Part shown: positions 48,901 through 60,297 of the stretch, in pieces
Layout of the letters: every line of letters begins with the position of its first letter
Position numbering within the stretch: the first letter of the stretch is position 1
Assembly (NCBI GenBank): GCA_026874595.1
Contig: CM049308.1
Span: 50,970,624-51,034,623, forward strand
Length of the DNA: 64,000 nt
Direction of reading: 5' to 3'
Source of the DNA: Sipunculus nudus
Taxonomy: Eukaryota; Annelida; Sipuncula; Golfingiida; Sipunculidae
Notes under the pieces: generated by a model
Seen by the model: the letters and a program-made list of their open reading frames with translations, nothing else
What the model was told of the DNA's origin: nothing
Databases searched by the model: none
Made by a program: the position numbers and the translations under genes

Positions 48901-49679
48901 GTAAATTCTTCAATACTGAGAAATATGATGTCCATTGGACTTAACTGGTTTCACCGTCAATGATTTCAGTTACAATAGATTATGACCTATTAAATTTTGA
49001 TGTCATTTAGTGAAACAAATGTTGAATTTGTATTTATGTGTCATCATTTAAGTGTTGGAGAAAGGAGCATAAATCCACAGAGGATGTTTGTAACTTAAGC
49101 ATACATAGCAATATGTCCATCAGGGCTTTCTTAAACAGTTGTAAAAAGCAGTCAGCTGATTAATTTTGTATATGTAAACAGATGTTTGAATGAAAGGTTC
49201 AGCCTTAACATGGTCTCAGAGGGTTAAATAAGTTGATGAAATCAAGGAAACCTTGTACTCATCTGAGAAAAATGATTTCATTTATTCTCCATAAAACATT
49301 AGTGTACATCAAGACACCTTTCAGACATACCGGAAGCAGTTTCACTATTGATGTAAATATAAAGATGCTCATGTATTCTTCAAACTTTCTTTGGAATTGG
49401 TACAGTGTCAAAATGAGGTGAAACTCCACCAATATGAGTATCACAGATGTTTTGTAAATGTAATATCATCAGATGACCAAAGTGTATTTCAGTTAAAAAA
49501 GTTTGGCATTATAGCAGCATTCCTTTATGTAACTGATTCTGTTATTTCTAGGCAAAACGATTAGAGTCTTGTTTCTATGGTGCTGTTAGCAGCACCTGTT
49601 TTATCAGTGGCACCTGATTTACAGTTTGTGACAGTGCATGGTGACTTTGTTCACTCAAACCACGTTTCTATAATTGTAG

Positions 49680-49780
49680 GTGTGACTTTATCAGCCCTGT
49701 TGACCTGAGAAGGTCATCCATACATCTACTGATGTCAATACTAGCCTTACCTCTTCATTTCAAGGACACACCAGTCAAAG
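49680..49780 (+). CDS. RALGAPB: RALGAPB coding exon 11 (residues 592-626)
   Basis: Acceptor TATAATTGTAG. It encodes SPVDLRRSSIHLLMSILALP, then LHFKDTPVK, matching vertebrate [23 protein letters not shown]. The donor AAAG|GTTACT is weak for a GT-AG intron, but no better donor keeps the phase needed by exon 12. Two bases in, one out. Confidence 0.9.
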
Positions 49781-51407
49781 GTTACTGCAGTCAAACTTTA
49801 CATGAATCATCTAAATATTTTGTCATTTTATAATCAATTAATGTCAAAACTAAATAAAAATTAAGAATTGTTCTTTCAGAAACTGAAAAACTTACATTGA
49901 ATTATTTGAATTCCAAAGTTTTGAGAGAAACCTAATAATTTATTATTAAATTTGCATTGTGGTCATCATGGGAAGATTATCAGATTATCTTTAAATTATT
50001 ATATTTGTCAGTGTCACAGTAATTAAATATTTGTGTCTTATCTTTGACTTTCCTTACTATTTAGGTTAATATGATGATTTCCACTGCTGCTTAACATATG
50101 TACATACCTTATTTATTCTAATTTTGCGACCACTTAAAAATAATTAATTTTCTCAGAGGTCGAGATAATGGAGGATATTTGAAAATTATCTTCATGCAGA
50201 ATTTGCGGTGGTCGAGATATTAGAGGCATACGGTTTAAAAACCTTCCGTAGAGACGCAGAGCCGCTCTGACACTCGAGCGGTCATATGAACTGAGTGATA
50301 ATTTGGTCGTATATAAGTTTGTTTTGTTAGCTTAACAGTATTTTCTACAAACGGGCTTCCAACCGTCACATGAATTATACCCAGTCCGCAAATGATTAAT
50401 CAAACTGATCAAAATGATCACTACTTCGCGTATAGGTATGATCACTTGACATAGACGGCAACTCATGTAACCACCAGTTGTTTCAAGTTAACCCGCCAGG
50501 CGGCCATATTGGCTGGCCGAAAAGGGACAAGCAGCTGCATCAAGTTGGAAGAAGACTTTATAAAAAATAACTGCCTATTATCAGATAACTTTTATTTGCA
50601 TAATACGTTATAAATATAGGAAAGTAAAGGCGCGTTAAAATATATACGACCGGAAATGGTCCTTGCTCGCGTGCCCTCGATCGGGCCCTGTTTGGTATGC
50701 GCTGTCACCCGTCCAAAAACTAACCGGGGTTGTTTAAACTTAACTAAGATGACAGCTCCACCTGTATCACAGTTGTTCCACCACGCGTGCTTTGCAGTAT
50801 TTTGTAAATATTATTGCTGAAGATCCCACATGAATTGCACAAGAGGCACATGCATACCAGGAATGGTACACAAGTTTGCTTCGTCACGGACACCCATTTG
50901 GTTCTTGAACGCTTTATCATGTTTATATATTATGATAAACACATCTTTGTATCTTCATAAATTTTATTGGAAGCAAGTTTGATGTGGATGCCCAGTGTAA
51001 TAACAATCTAGTCAGATACAAACTGCGGTGCCCGTGAGAGACGGAGGCATTTCACCTTAACATCGTCGACAGAAAACATCGTCGGCAGTCGAGAAATTAG
51101 AGTCATTTTAGAAATTATGCTTTCAAAATATTTTTTGGGGTCGAGAAATAAGAGGGATCGCCAAACTGGAATAAATACGGTATGTAATATAATCATAATG
51201 TTCAGTGTACATCAATCTTTGGATGATTATAGTATCTGCTCAGTGCTTTGCTGTTTGAAAATTTTGGATAGTCCTGGAAATGTTAGAAGAATATTTTTAT
51301 GATAACTGTACTAAAATCTAACTCTCTGGAATCATAGAATGATAATATTCCCATGCTTGGTTTGTGTGAGTTTAGGATGTTTATGTTATCTGTTTGGTGT
51401 ACTTTAG
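49781..51407 (+). other. RALGAPB intron 11
   Basis: Two thirds of this intron is a transposon with terminal inverted repeats (50103-51184). The rest is plain AT-rich sequence. Confidence 0.8.
50103..51184. mobile_element. Non-autonomous DNA transposon flanked by TA
   Basis: The left end CATACCTTATTTATTCTAAT and the right end, read inverted, CATACCGTATTTATTCCAGT agree over about 26 bp (to TTTTGCGA / TTTGGCGA). TA stands on both outer sides, as for Tc1/mariner-type insertion. Internal GGTCGAGATAAT/GGTCGAGAAATAAGAG motifs recur near both ends. 1,082 bp, no transposase frame. It sits inside RALGAPB intron 11 and is more GC- and CpG-rich than its surroundings. Confidence 0.75.
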
Positions 51408-51539
51408 GTATCTTGGAGACGAAGGACACTTCCTCAGGGACTGCTGTTATGTTCTCCTCTCTCAAGGGGCAGATGGTAGAACTGCTGCTGAAGGCACTGC
51501 TCATAGAGAATGACTCCCAGAACACACAGATGTTACTTG
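51408..51539 (+). CDS. RALGAPB: RALGAPB coding exon 12 (residues 626-670)
   Basis: Acceptor GTACTTTAG, donor GTATGT. An acidic/Ser-rich start is followed by FSSLKGQMVELLLKALLIEN and DSQNTQMLLG. Vertebrate counterpart: [30 protein letters not shown]. One base in, one out. Confidence 0.94.
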
Positions 51540-54500
51540 GTATGTGTAATGCAGCTAATGAAAAAGCTAGTCGATGAAAGACTACACACATTTAACTCTT
51601 TGTAATCCAGCTTTCAGAGGCTGTGTTTACCCTGGCTGTACAAAAGGGGAAAATGGTTAAATGTTAGGCAAAAAAAAATAAGCTATGGTTCTCAGGCACT
51701 TTTTTTAAAAAGATCAGTGCAGGCGGGCGATTTCTTTTTTACCTTTTTTTTTTATAAAAATGTCATATGATCAGGGAAAAGCATGATAATTACAGAATTA
51801 TTTTGCTAAACAGGTAAAGCACTACATAACAAAGGAATCTTATCAAAATTGTATTATTTTATCTTCTGGGAGGTTGAAAATCAAATAAAAATGTTTAATG
51901 TGGGGGGGTTTGAATTGATGTGGGTATATAGAGCAACTTAACCACTCTCACAGACTATTGACTGAAGTTGTCATGATACATTATTTCACCATATGGGCTA
52001 TACTTTGATACTAAGCTTATGATATATCACTTGGTATGATACTTGTTAGGTGTATTATAGGTAAGATTCCTACCCATTTTACTTCCTGCCTATTAGATAT
52101 ATACCCAGACTTATTCTTACCTGGTTAAATGCCTAAGAAAAATGAAATTTCATTCTTAATAAACAGCCAGTCAGCTGCTTGTCATTTCTGTGCATACTGT
52201 AAAAGTTGTTGCAGAAGTCACGACTTGTACTAGGAAATCGAATTCTAAAAACAAGAATTTTCTAGCAAAGTCGGGGAGCGACTTATAATATGTACTTATC
52301 CCGTCTCAGTCAGCTTTCCTGGTATATGGAACGACCTCAGTTGAGCGATAATATGCGATACCTTTAACCAGTGCTTTGTGACACGTCTCTCCCCAATAAT
52401 TGTATCCGCCAAAACGAAGTTTTGCGGTTACTATGTTTTTGACCGGGTTCCTCCGCCGGGTAGCCCTGGGATAGCTTTATAACATACACAACAAAAGGTG
52501 GCGCCACCTGCAACCATGTTTGCACAGCGTCCATCTGTTTGTCTGCTGTGGGATAAAATCACTCATATCTCTGCAGTGTTTTGACTTTTCCACATGAAAT
52601 TTTGCATGTGTATATATCTTGGATAGTTTCTCGTTCAAATAACAGGTGGCGCCACCTACAATCATGTTTATGTCGCAGAGATCCATTCTAATATTTAACA
52701 CATGTAACTCTATATCCCCTTGCCACTCAATCCATGCCTCACTTCACCCGTCCTTCTCTGATTTTGGCGGATACACGTAGTCGCTTGTCGACTACCCGTA
52801 TTCTAGTTTACACCCTTAACCATCTCTAATGAAAACCTGCCTTATATTTTGTGAACTGATGGAAGTTTGATTTTATTAACATGAAATTTACCCAGTTCAA
52901 GGCCTACCCATTCTGACAAGTTGCAATTCAAGTGACACTTACTAATCTGCGTTACTGTTATATCATGAGTCAATTTTGATGCATATGCCAGTCTGCCACT
53001 CTTTGATGTACATTTTCTTTCCGTTTAATCTTTATGGGTATGCATGTCATAATGAAAAACTCACGGTTCCATATCTGTTTATACATGTAAAGTTGCGTCA
53101 CATTCAAGCTTGATCCACTACAGACACGTGAATTCTATTGCCTGCCCGGTAGATTGCTAGGTACAAGCTGACCTTTGAAGCCGTGTTCAAGCCCCGGGTC
53201 ACCCGTTCAATAACCTTTACATCCCCAGGTCAACTAAGCCTTCCATGACTGATATCCACAGTTATAAACTCCCATTTTAAGAACCATCAGGTCACCATCA
53301 CCATCTCATGGTTTTCAAGGGTATTGGATAACAATGTTATAACGTTTCACATGAGCTGCAAATATACGATTTGCTTCGTGTTTTACCAGTGTCTCTTTCA
53401 TGACAATTGTATGTCCGGTCAACAATAAAGCGGCATGCATGCATTATGGTCAATTGTGCGTTGACATATTAATGATTTTTTAAATGAAGACACATAATAA
53501 ATACAGTGAAATAACAAACACCATACAGGTATATATTTTATTTTCTGAAATAGCCACATATGTGCCTAAATTCCACAGGAACCGGCATCATTTGGTGTCC
53601 TGACGGATTTGGTTCAATACGGCTGAGTTTGCCATACATCTAAGCCATTTGAATATATTCAGTGATAATGATGGAAATTGGACTGTCCGGGTATTATCAT
53701 AGAATAATCATTAGTCTCAGTAAATATAATACCCGTAAATTCAGATATGTTTATTTTACATTTAACTGACTTGTCAGTAAAGCGCTCATTATTCCCTTGT
53801 TGACTGACATATTTCAGTGATTTCAGTGATACCGTGCATGTCCTGCGCCTTGATGGTAAGTTGTAACAGTTAATTCAAGGGTTACTTAATTCGGTTTGAG
53901 AACCCATTTAAGGAAATAAGGTGAATAGATTCAAACTAAATTATTCTTTCCATCCTTCAATAGTCTATAGTTAAAAATATGCCCAATGCGACGGTTTGAG
54001 ACTTGTCATGTGTGCGCAAACTAATCATAGTGTAATGAATCTTCCATACTTTTGACAATCTTTACATTTTTAAGAGTTGCTTGATTGTGATAGTATTTTG
54101 CTTCAGACATTTTTAGTTTATTAATACAGTAATTTAACTTGATATTTGCATTCTAATGTTACTAGTAAGAAACACCAATAATGACATTGTTTCACAGGAC
54201 AAAGTGTTATCCGAAGCAGCTGACTCTGGCAATGTACAAATCTTACCTGACAATCGAACCCCGACTTTATATGTAATGTTTCTCTTGTTATTCCTTAAAT
54301 ATAAGCATTGTATTAAAGCTGTCCAATTAATTTTATGTTTAAATGGTTTACTAGTTAATAAACCACATTAGTACTAAGGGGATGTTGGTTGTAATCTTGC
54401 ACCACAAGGAATGATACTTAATTCCATAAGTATCAGGTGGTTGGGACGCCTCTGAAGTCTGGGTGCGACCTATATTATGGACTTTTCCTGAAATAAAAAT

Positions 54501-55062
54501 TGAACGGTTTTTCTCCATAGGAATCCTTAAAGTCAGGGTGCTACTTTTAATAAGGTTGCAACTTCTGCAACAACTTTTACAGTACCTTATATTGGCCTGA
54601 GAGAGTGTTAGTGAATCACAGATGTCACTCTCCATCAGATGATCAGATGGAACACAGGGGCATCTGGCGATACTGAAACAGTATTGTGATGTATGGGTGC
54701 TCCGTATGTAGGGCAGTCTGCTCAGTGTCATTGTCACACATTTGAGACACTCAGTTAGTTATATAAGTGTACAACTAGAAACTATGAAATTATGAATGTT
54801 CCTTTTATCACCCTGTTTATGTGAATAGTATTAGAATTTGTCTATCTTTAGGTGTTTTAGTCTTATTTGTTGTTGTTTTTCTATAGGTACTTGGCTTTTC
54901 ACGTCCCTTGATCAAATGATGACCTGCAAAAAACAACCATTTTCCTTGGCAGAGAGGGTTGTCCCTCTAATCAGGGACCAATGTAACAAGGTGCATTCAC
55001 TCTGTTTGATATCACAGTTACTGCTTGTTTGACAGGACAGCATGTATTCTTTGTATGTTCAG
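51540..55062 (+). other. RALGAPB intron 12, 3.5 kb
   Basis: Contains the short helitron-like copy (52405-52806). At about 53130-53220 a phrase 'gtgttcaagccccgggtcac' resembles a tRNA B box, a possible SINE remnant. No other exon fits. Confidence 0.6.
52405..52806 (+). mobile_element. Non-autonomous helitron-like element (family B), short copy
   Basis: Same ends as 40672-42124: A|TCCGCCAAAAC with fold-back at the left; GATTTTGGCGGATACA, the hairpin GTAGTCG-CTTGT-CGACTAC and CTAG|T at the right. The 3' block TTTTGGCGGATACA is the exact inverted complement of TGTATCCGCCAAAA at the 5' end. Only one internal unit remains, with two perfect AGGTGGCGCCACCT cores (52496-52509 and 52644-52657). Confidence 0.8.
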
Positions 55063-55179
55063 GTGCTCTGGCAGTGGGTGTACAGGACCTGGCTCAGTAC
55101 GAGGCTGCTGAGAACCTGGTACAGCAGGATGAGATGGAAGAATCTGGTGCTAGTCAACCCTCCTCCAGCAAGACAGCTG
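55063..55179 (+). CDS. RALGAPB: RALGAPB coding exon 13 (residues 670-709)
   Basis: Acceptor TGTATGTTCAG, donor GTGAGT. Reads GALAVGVQDLAQYEAAENLV, followed by an acidic and Ser-rich stretch (QQDEMEESGASQPSSSKTA). The start aligns with the vertebrate GAMLNIVQDSALLEA; the Ser-rich part replaces a longer Ser/Thr/Pro linker. One base in, one out. Joined directly to 57557 it continues in frame (Glu-Ser). Confidence 0.9.
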
Positions 55180-55181
55180 GT

Positions 55182-55375
55182 GAGTAGGTGGCTGTGTGGG
55201 GAGAGCGTTGAACTCAGCATCTGAAGGCCCCAGATTCAAATCCCTAAAGAGACTCAAGCCATTGATCAATGCAATTCCAAGAGACCCCTAAAGGTTTCAA
55301 TCTGGATTGTATCTTTGTTTTCTGGATAACTTCCAGCCATATATGCTGAGAATTTGGTATTAAATAATGATAATA
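55182..55375 (+). mobile_element. tRNA-derived SINE abutting the exon 13 donor
   Basis: 'ggtggctgtgtggggagagc' (A-box region) and 'cccagattcaaatcccta' (B-box region) are spaced as in a tRNA. A body and an A/T-rich tail (taataataattg-type, about 55365) follow. The element begins within a few bases of the splice donor GTGAGT. Confidence 0.6.
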
Positions 55376-55610
55376 ATTGTTTTGAAAAATTCTTTAATTA
55401 TCAGATGTATGTGCTCTCCCTAATACAGTCCTTTAGTCAGATACTGTCCATGCTGCCAGTTTTACAAAGAGATGGACAGGTCAGTGATGTATGTCACATA
55501 CCTGTAGATGATTGTGTATTTACATGGAAATGAAACAGCTGTTGTCATTATCTTATTTCCTGTCATGTATATATGCTTGTATATAAAATGTAATACAATA
55601 TATAATTATT

Positions 55611-57502
55611 TTTAGCTCAGCTGACTATAAGTCATCTGAGCTATAGTCGTGGTCCATTGTCCGTCGTCCGTCCGTCTGTCCGTCCGTCCGTCCGTCCGTA
55701 GATGTGGCACGTTTTGAAACCGTAAGACTTAGGAATCCAAAATTCAGCATAATGTTAGATGTCCCCAAGATCTCCTACCAAGCCGAAAACTGGGTCTTTG
55801 CGACTTCGTTACTTTGAGAAATTAAGGAAAAACCTCAATTCTTTATTAAAATCCTATTTTCACACTTCAGGACTGCCTAATATCAAAACCACTTATCTGT
55901 TTTTCCTCATATTTACCATAAATATTCCTCTATATAGTTCCTATGTACATGCCAGAAATTATGTCTGTATTATATAATTTAAAAAAGTTATGGGCCCAAA
56001 CATAATGGACTTATAATAAAATCAGGAAAAATAATAACTCACTTAACATGAAAAATTTTGAAACTAGAGTCTATTTTATCAAGTATATAACTATGTTTAA
56101 TTAAGATTCAATTGTTTACCCAAAATTAGATCTGAATATTATAAATTTTTTAAGTTATTAGCATAAAAAAAAAATCAGAACCTTAAATTTTGCCCAACTT
56201 TGACCATGGTACGTTTTTTTCCTGTAAGCACCATTGATTTAAATTTCACAGCATGTAAACATAAATATTTAGTTTGTCTAAATCTGAAATTTGAAAATAA
56301 AAGCTTGAAAATTAAGCTAGTTATTGATTTTTTTCTGTAGTCACTTGCTTTGATTACAGATGCAGGGTCCCACTCCAGGTCACTGGAAGTCAGCTATGCC
56401 AGGGTTTCTGATTTGTTACAGTCACTGGGGGAGATCCCCTGCTGTGACAGGTGTACAGTTATTCTCATATCACCACCCCAATCCCCCCCCCCCCCCCCCC
56501 GGCAAACCCACCAAGTGTTATGCAGTAATTGTTATTGTTTTCACTGTATCTCCTTAATTGTAATGCTGTTTCCACTCCGATATGCAAAAACTTTCCTTGA
56601 AAAAATAATTCAAGGTGTAATCCAGAAGATGCAATGTTGTGTAATTTAGCATTTTTAAAGAAATCAATTTTCTTTTAAATGATTTTAACAAATCTAATTG
56701 AACCCATCAGTATGCTTAAATTATTATAAAATATGAAGCACATTATGGATAAATAAAGACACAATTAAAAATTGTGAAATCTAAATCAAGTATTATTTTT
56801 AGATATTTATTGTTTTACAGATTTAAAAGATATATTTTTGTGGTAAAAAATAAATAAACATTTGTATGCATGATGTGGTGTTATCTGACAAGATAGAGAT
56901 TTTATGATGATGCAATTGAGAATAATGAATCAACTTTTATATTCAGATATATATGTTATATTGGAAATGTATAGAAATATAAACTTAAATTAGAAAATAA
57001 TTGATGTGATAAAAAATCAGGATTTAATACAAACGTTTGTTCATTATTTTCCTGCCTCAGCAGAATTTGAGATCAGGCTTTGTTTGCCCTGTTTTATGTT
57101 GTTAATTAGCTATATTTCAACTGTATACATTTCATAAAAAAAATACATATATATTTAATAATATATATTATACAAAAAAATAGATTCAATTGAACAAATG
57201 TGTAAACTACTGAAATGTCAACAGTTAATAGAAAAAACCAACTAATGATCATGGTAATAGTACAGATCATTTGTTCACAAACTGCTCACATGCTTTAGTT
57301 TCAACATTAGGAAACACATGGTCAGGTCACAAAATATTTTTTGCAACAATTTCTTGCTCATCAATTCAAACCAATCATATAAACCAACCATGGCCTTTAT
57401 TACCTCTTCCTCTTACACTTTATCTCCATTAGATATTATTTTAGATTTTTTACCTTCAAGGTTAACGTCAGCTGAGCACAGTGACCCATAGGTCCCTTGT
57501 TT
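55611..57502 (+). repeat. Hairpin-headed element (family A relative), with a 650-bp extra segment
   Basis: The head TTTAGCTCAGCTGAC...GTCATCTGAGCTATAGT is followed by repeated GTCCGTCC. The tail at 57465-57502 has GTCAGCTGAGCA, GACCCATAGGTC and CCTTGTT. Head GCTCAGCTGAC and tail GTCAGCTGAGC are inverted complements. Compared with 16332-17640, about 56340-56990 has no counterpart, so it is an insertion or a region lost from the other copy. A C-run lies at about 56486-56500. Confidence 0.7.
56360..56450 (+). CDS. Possible alternative exon in RALGAPB intron 13 (uncertain)
   Basis: Acceptor TTTGATTACAG and donor CAG|GTGTAC bound an open stretch that continues exon 13 in frame (D-AGSHSRSLEVSYARVSDLLQ...). 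It leaves two bases, while the next exon needs one, so joining to 57557 shifts the frame to a stop (TAG). It may be a poison exon, an exon needing a further unseen partner, or chance. It lies in the segment that is extra to the repeat at 16332-17640. Confidence 0.2.
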
Positions 57503-57556
57503 ATAGTCATATGTATATTTTTAAATGATATAAACTAATATCAACCTGTCTTCCAG

Positions 57557-57924
57557 AGTCTGCACATAGTTTATTTGGCCATGCAGCCTCACTGATCTGC
57601 CACCGATTGATGGCATCCTGGAAAGTTGACCTTAACGTGGCGCTGGCAGCCATGGAAGTGTTGAGCAGCCTAACAAAACTCAAAATGTCACCCCAAAACT
57701 CGCTCATGTGCAAACGCACTGTGAACTGGATCTGTGAGTTTATTCAGTATCAGTGTAGCCGGCCTGCACCGCTGCATTCTAAGGACCTTCATTCAATGAT
57801 CGTGGCTGCGTTTCATTGTCTGACGTTATGGGTTGTGGAGCATTCTTACTTGATGCAGGACAAGGAGTGCTTACATTGTGTACTAGAGGTGGTAGAGCTG
57901 GGCATTTCTGGAGCCAAGTCTCAG
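57557..57924 (+). CDS. RALGAPB: RALGAPB coding exon 14 (residues 709-831)
   Basis: The longest exon (368 nt): acceptor TGTCTTCCAG, donor GTCAGT. It starts ESAHSLFGHAASLICHRLMASW, gapless against the vertebrate [21 protein letters not shown]. It goes through VDLNVALAAMEVLSSLTKLK to YQCSRPAPLHSKDLHSMIVA, the most conserved block, and ends LEVVELGISGAKSQ. One base in, phase 0 out. Confidence 0.96.
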
Positions 57925-60198
57925 GTCAGTTCCTATTTTAGTGTTATCTTTATATCTCTGACAGGTATTGATATGTAGAAACAGAACAATGTGCCAACTT
58001 CAGCTGTGTTACGTTTAGTTATATAAGTTGCAGTATGTACACCACACATACACAAAGATAAATACCTGCATATAAACTTTCACACAAACAAAAAGTGCAA
58101 GTAGCACACTCTTGCATAGAACTTTAATCTGTACTGCACAGATTTCAATTTTTTTCTGTTCGAGGAAAAGGATAATGTAAAAAGCCTGTAAGAAACTGAA
58201 ATCATGTCTGTCTGACCCTGCTCCAGCTAACCATTATTTTCTCCAATAAATTTACCATTCAGTAAACATTCCATGCACATTTCAAAGTTTTTTTCTCATT
58301 ACCTAATGATTATATGCATTAGATTTTTCTGTATGTTTATAACATAACATAAATATTTTTTATATGTGTGTTTCTAATATATGTTTAAGAAGAAATAAGT
58401 AGGAATAAGAATCTCTGTACTAATAACAAATTATTGTTGTACTGTAGATATTTTGTTGCTGATGTATCTAATATATATAGTCAAGTCACGCTATAAATGT
58501 TTATTGCTTCATATAGTTAGAATTTTGTGTTCTTGTTGAATTTAAGGAAATATTCTTGTATAAGTATTAGTAGCTTAACATAGACATTCACAAGATGTTT
58601 ATTGTGAGTTTTATTTAGGTCTTTGTGAGTCTTTAATTGGTGTTTATTTTTATTTTATTATTTTATTATTGAACAAAAGAACTTTCACAGTGGGGAAAAT
58701 GAATTATTCCCCAGATATCCCTCTGGAATTAACATAACTTAATGTCACAAAGTGCACAATTGTCACTTTAACTGTGAATATAGGGACACCTAATGTGGTA
58801 GCATGTTTAACTTCTTGATACAATGATGAACAACTCTGCTAACTTGTCAGCTGCGTTGTTTACAGAAGTGGCTACTCATCAAAAGATTTGCAAAGTACGG
58901 CATCGAGGATCTCCTGAACAGTATACACCACAAGCATAAGTTGTGGCAGGTGGTTAATGATAAACTAGTCTCCTCTCATAAATCTTCTCATGAATTTGTA
59001 CACATTTAATCTGAGTTTCCCCCTCCACTGGGGATGTTCTTATCTACTAAGATGAAGATTTGGATAATAACTATTAACGGCATGGATGTTTCAGGGTTGT
59101 CATCTCATCTCAACTTATCTTCATATAATCACAAGCTTTTTCTGATTCAACAGAATGATAAAAGGTATAGAAATTTATGTGATGATGTGAATTGCTAAAC
59201 ATCCCTCAGAACATAGAGAAGTGATTACCAATAGGTGGTTTTAGATATTAAGTTCTGTTCGTTTTGGTTTTTTTTTCAAACATACTACACACACAAACAC
59301 ACCAACCAACTAAATTAAATGGCTCATTGACTTCTAGAGAGGTGATCCTCTAACTCAGTCACTTCTCTCTGCAAAGGATATTGATATGATATGATTATTC
59401 ATATACATATAATATTAATGACTTTCTTCTTCTAAGATCACAGGACTCTTATTTGATACTTTCATTGTTAACAGCATGACACTCCAAAGACTTAAGTAAT
59501 GTTCACATAAAGAATCTATTAACCACATTGTAGGAGCATTGCTCGATCCATTTATACCATTTAATACTTTGTATTTTATTCAGTTGTACATGCATTTGAC
59601 ACTACTGTAAATGCAGTTAATGGAAAGAATAATTTTTGTAACATCATTATGTGAAATCCAAACATGACGTTAGTGAGGGTACCAGTATTAATACAAGAGA
59701 AAGAACGATATCACCATTTCAGGAATGTAGGAAATCTTGGATACTGAGTTACCTGAGATAAGAGATGTACAAGATAAGAGATAAAATGTGAAAGATCAAG
59801 AGCATTAAGGGATGAAGATATAAATGTGTTGAAAGGACATTTCACTGAGTGAAACTGGTATAGTAAAAGTACTGGTAAGGTTGATGTGCAATCAGGATGA
59901 GTAAAATACTGACATGGCAAGTTAACAGGACTCAGTAACAGGGACACACTTATGGACACTCCATAATATGGCAGACTGCTTGGTCCTGAACAGAGTCCAC
60001 AGATTTATATTGATGGTCAGTGCCATTTCAATACTTTACTGTCAAATAGTTTTAGGCATTACCCGTGGACAGCTGTTTAAGCAAAACCAATTAAACGTAT
60101 GGTAAACATAATAGCAGTTTGGCATTTAATTTGAAAAGGAACAAAATTTTAACTTGAACATTTAAAAAAGGAAATAAATTAATGTGCACCAATTTCAG
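57925..60198 (+). other. RALGAPB intron 14
   Basis: AT-rich, mostly featureless. It contains one possible cassette exon at 58866-58949 (separate entry). Confidence 0.6.
58866..58949 (+). CDS. Candidate in-frame cassette exon of RALGAPB (28 codons)
   Basis: Acceptor GCGTTGTTTACAG and donor CAG|GTGGTT enclose exactly 84 nt, open in the phase left by exon 14 (phase 0 in and out). It would encode KWLLIKRFAKYGIEDLLNSI and HHKHKLWQ. Inserting it between exons 14 and 15 keeps the frame. I do not recognise this segment from vertebrate RALGAPB, and the donor is only fair, so this is a prediction. Confidence 0.3.
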
Positions 60199-60297
60199 CT
60201 GGACAGTGAAGTGTTCACTAAAGGAAAAGATGTTCAACGTACTAGACATAAAGCTGATCGGGAAATGACACTGGAGCAGAAATCGCTCCAAATGCAG
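60199..60297 (+). CDS. RALGAPB: RALGAPB coding exon 15 (residues 832-864), last in window
   Basis: Acceptor CCAATTTCAG, donor GTACAA. 99 nt, phase 0 to phase 0: LDSEVFTKGKDVQRTRHKAD, then REMTLEQKSLQMQ. The charged, Lys-rich composition and position match the vertebrate segment with EQEVKYKGDKE, but similarity is weak. Later exons, including the C-terminal Rap/Ran-GAP-like domain, were not found before 64000. Confidence 0.6.

Noticed and set aside
55182..55250. True tRNA gene
   Set aside because: A- and B-box-like blocks are present, but the acceptor stem does not pair and a SINE body follows.
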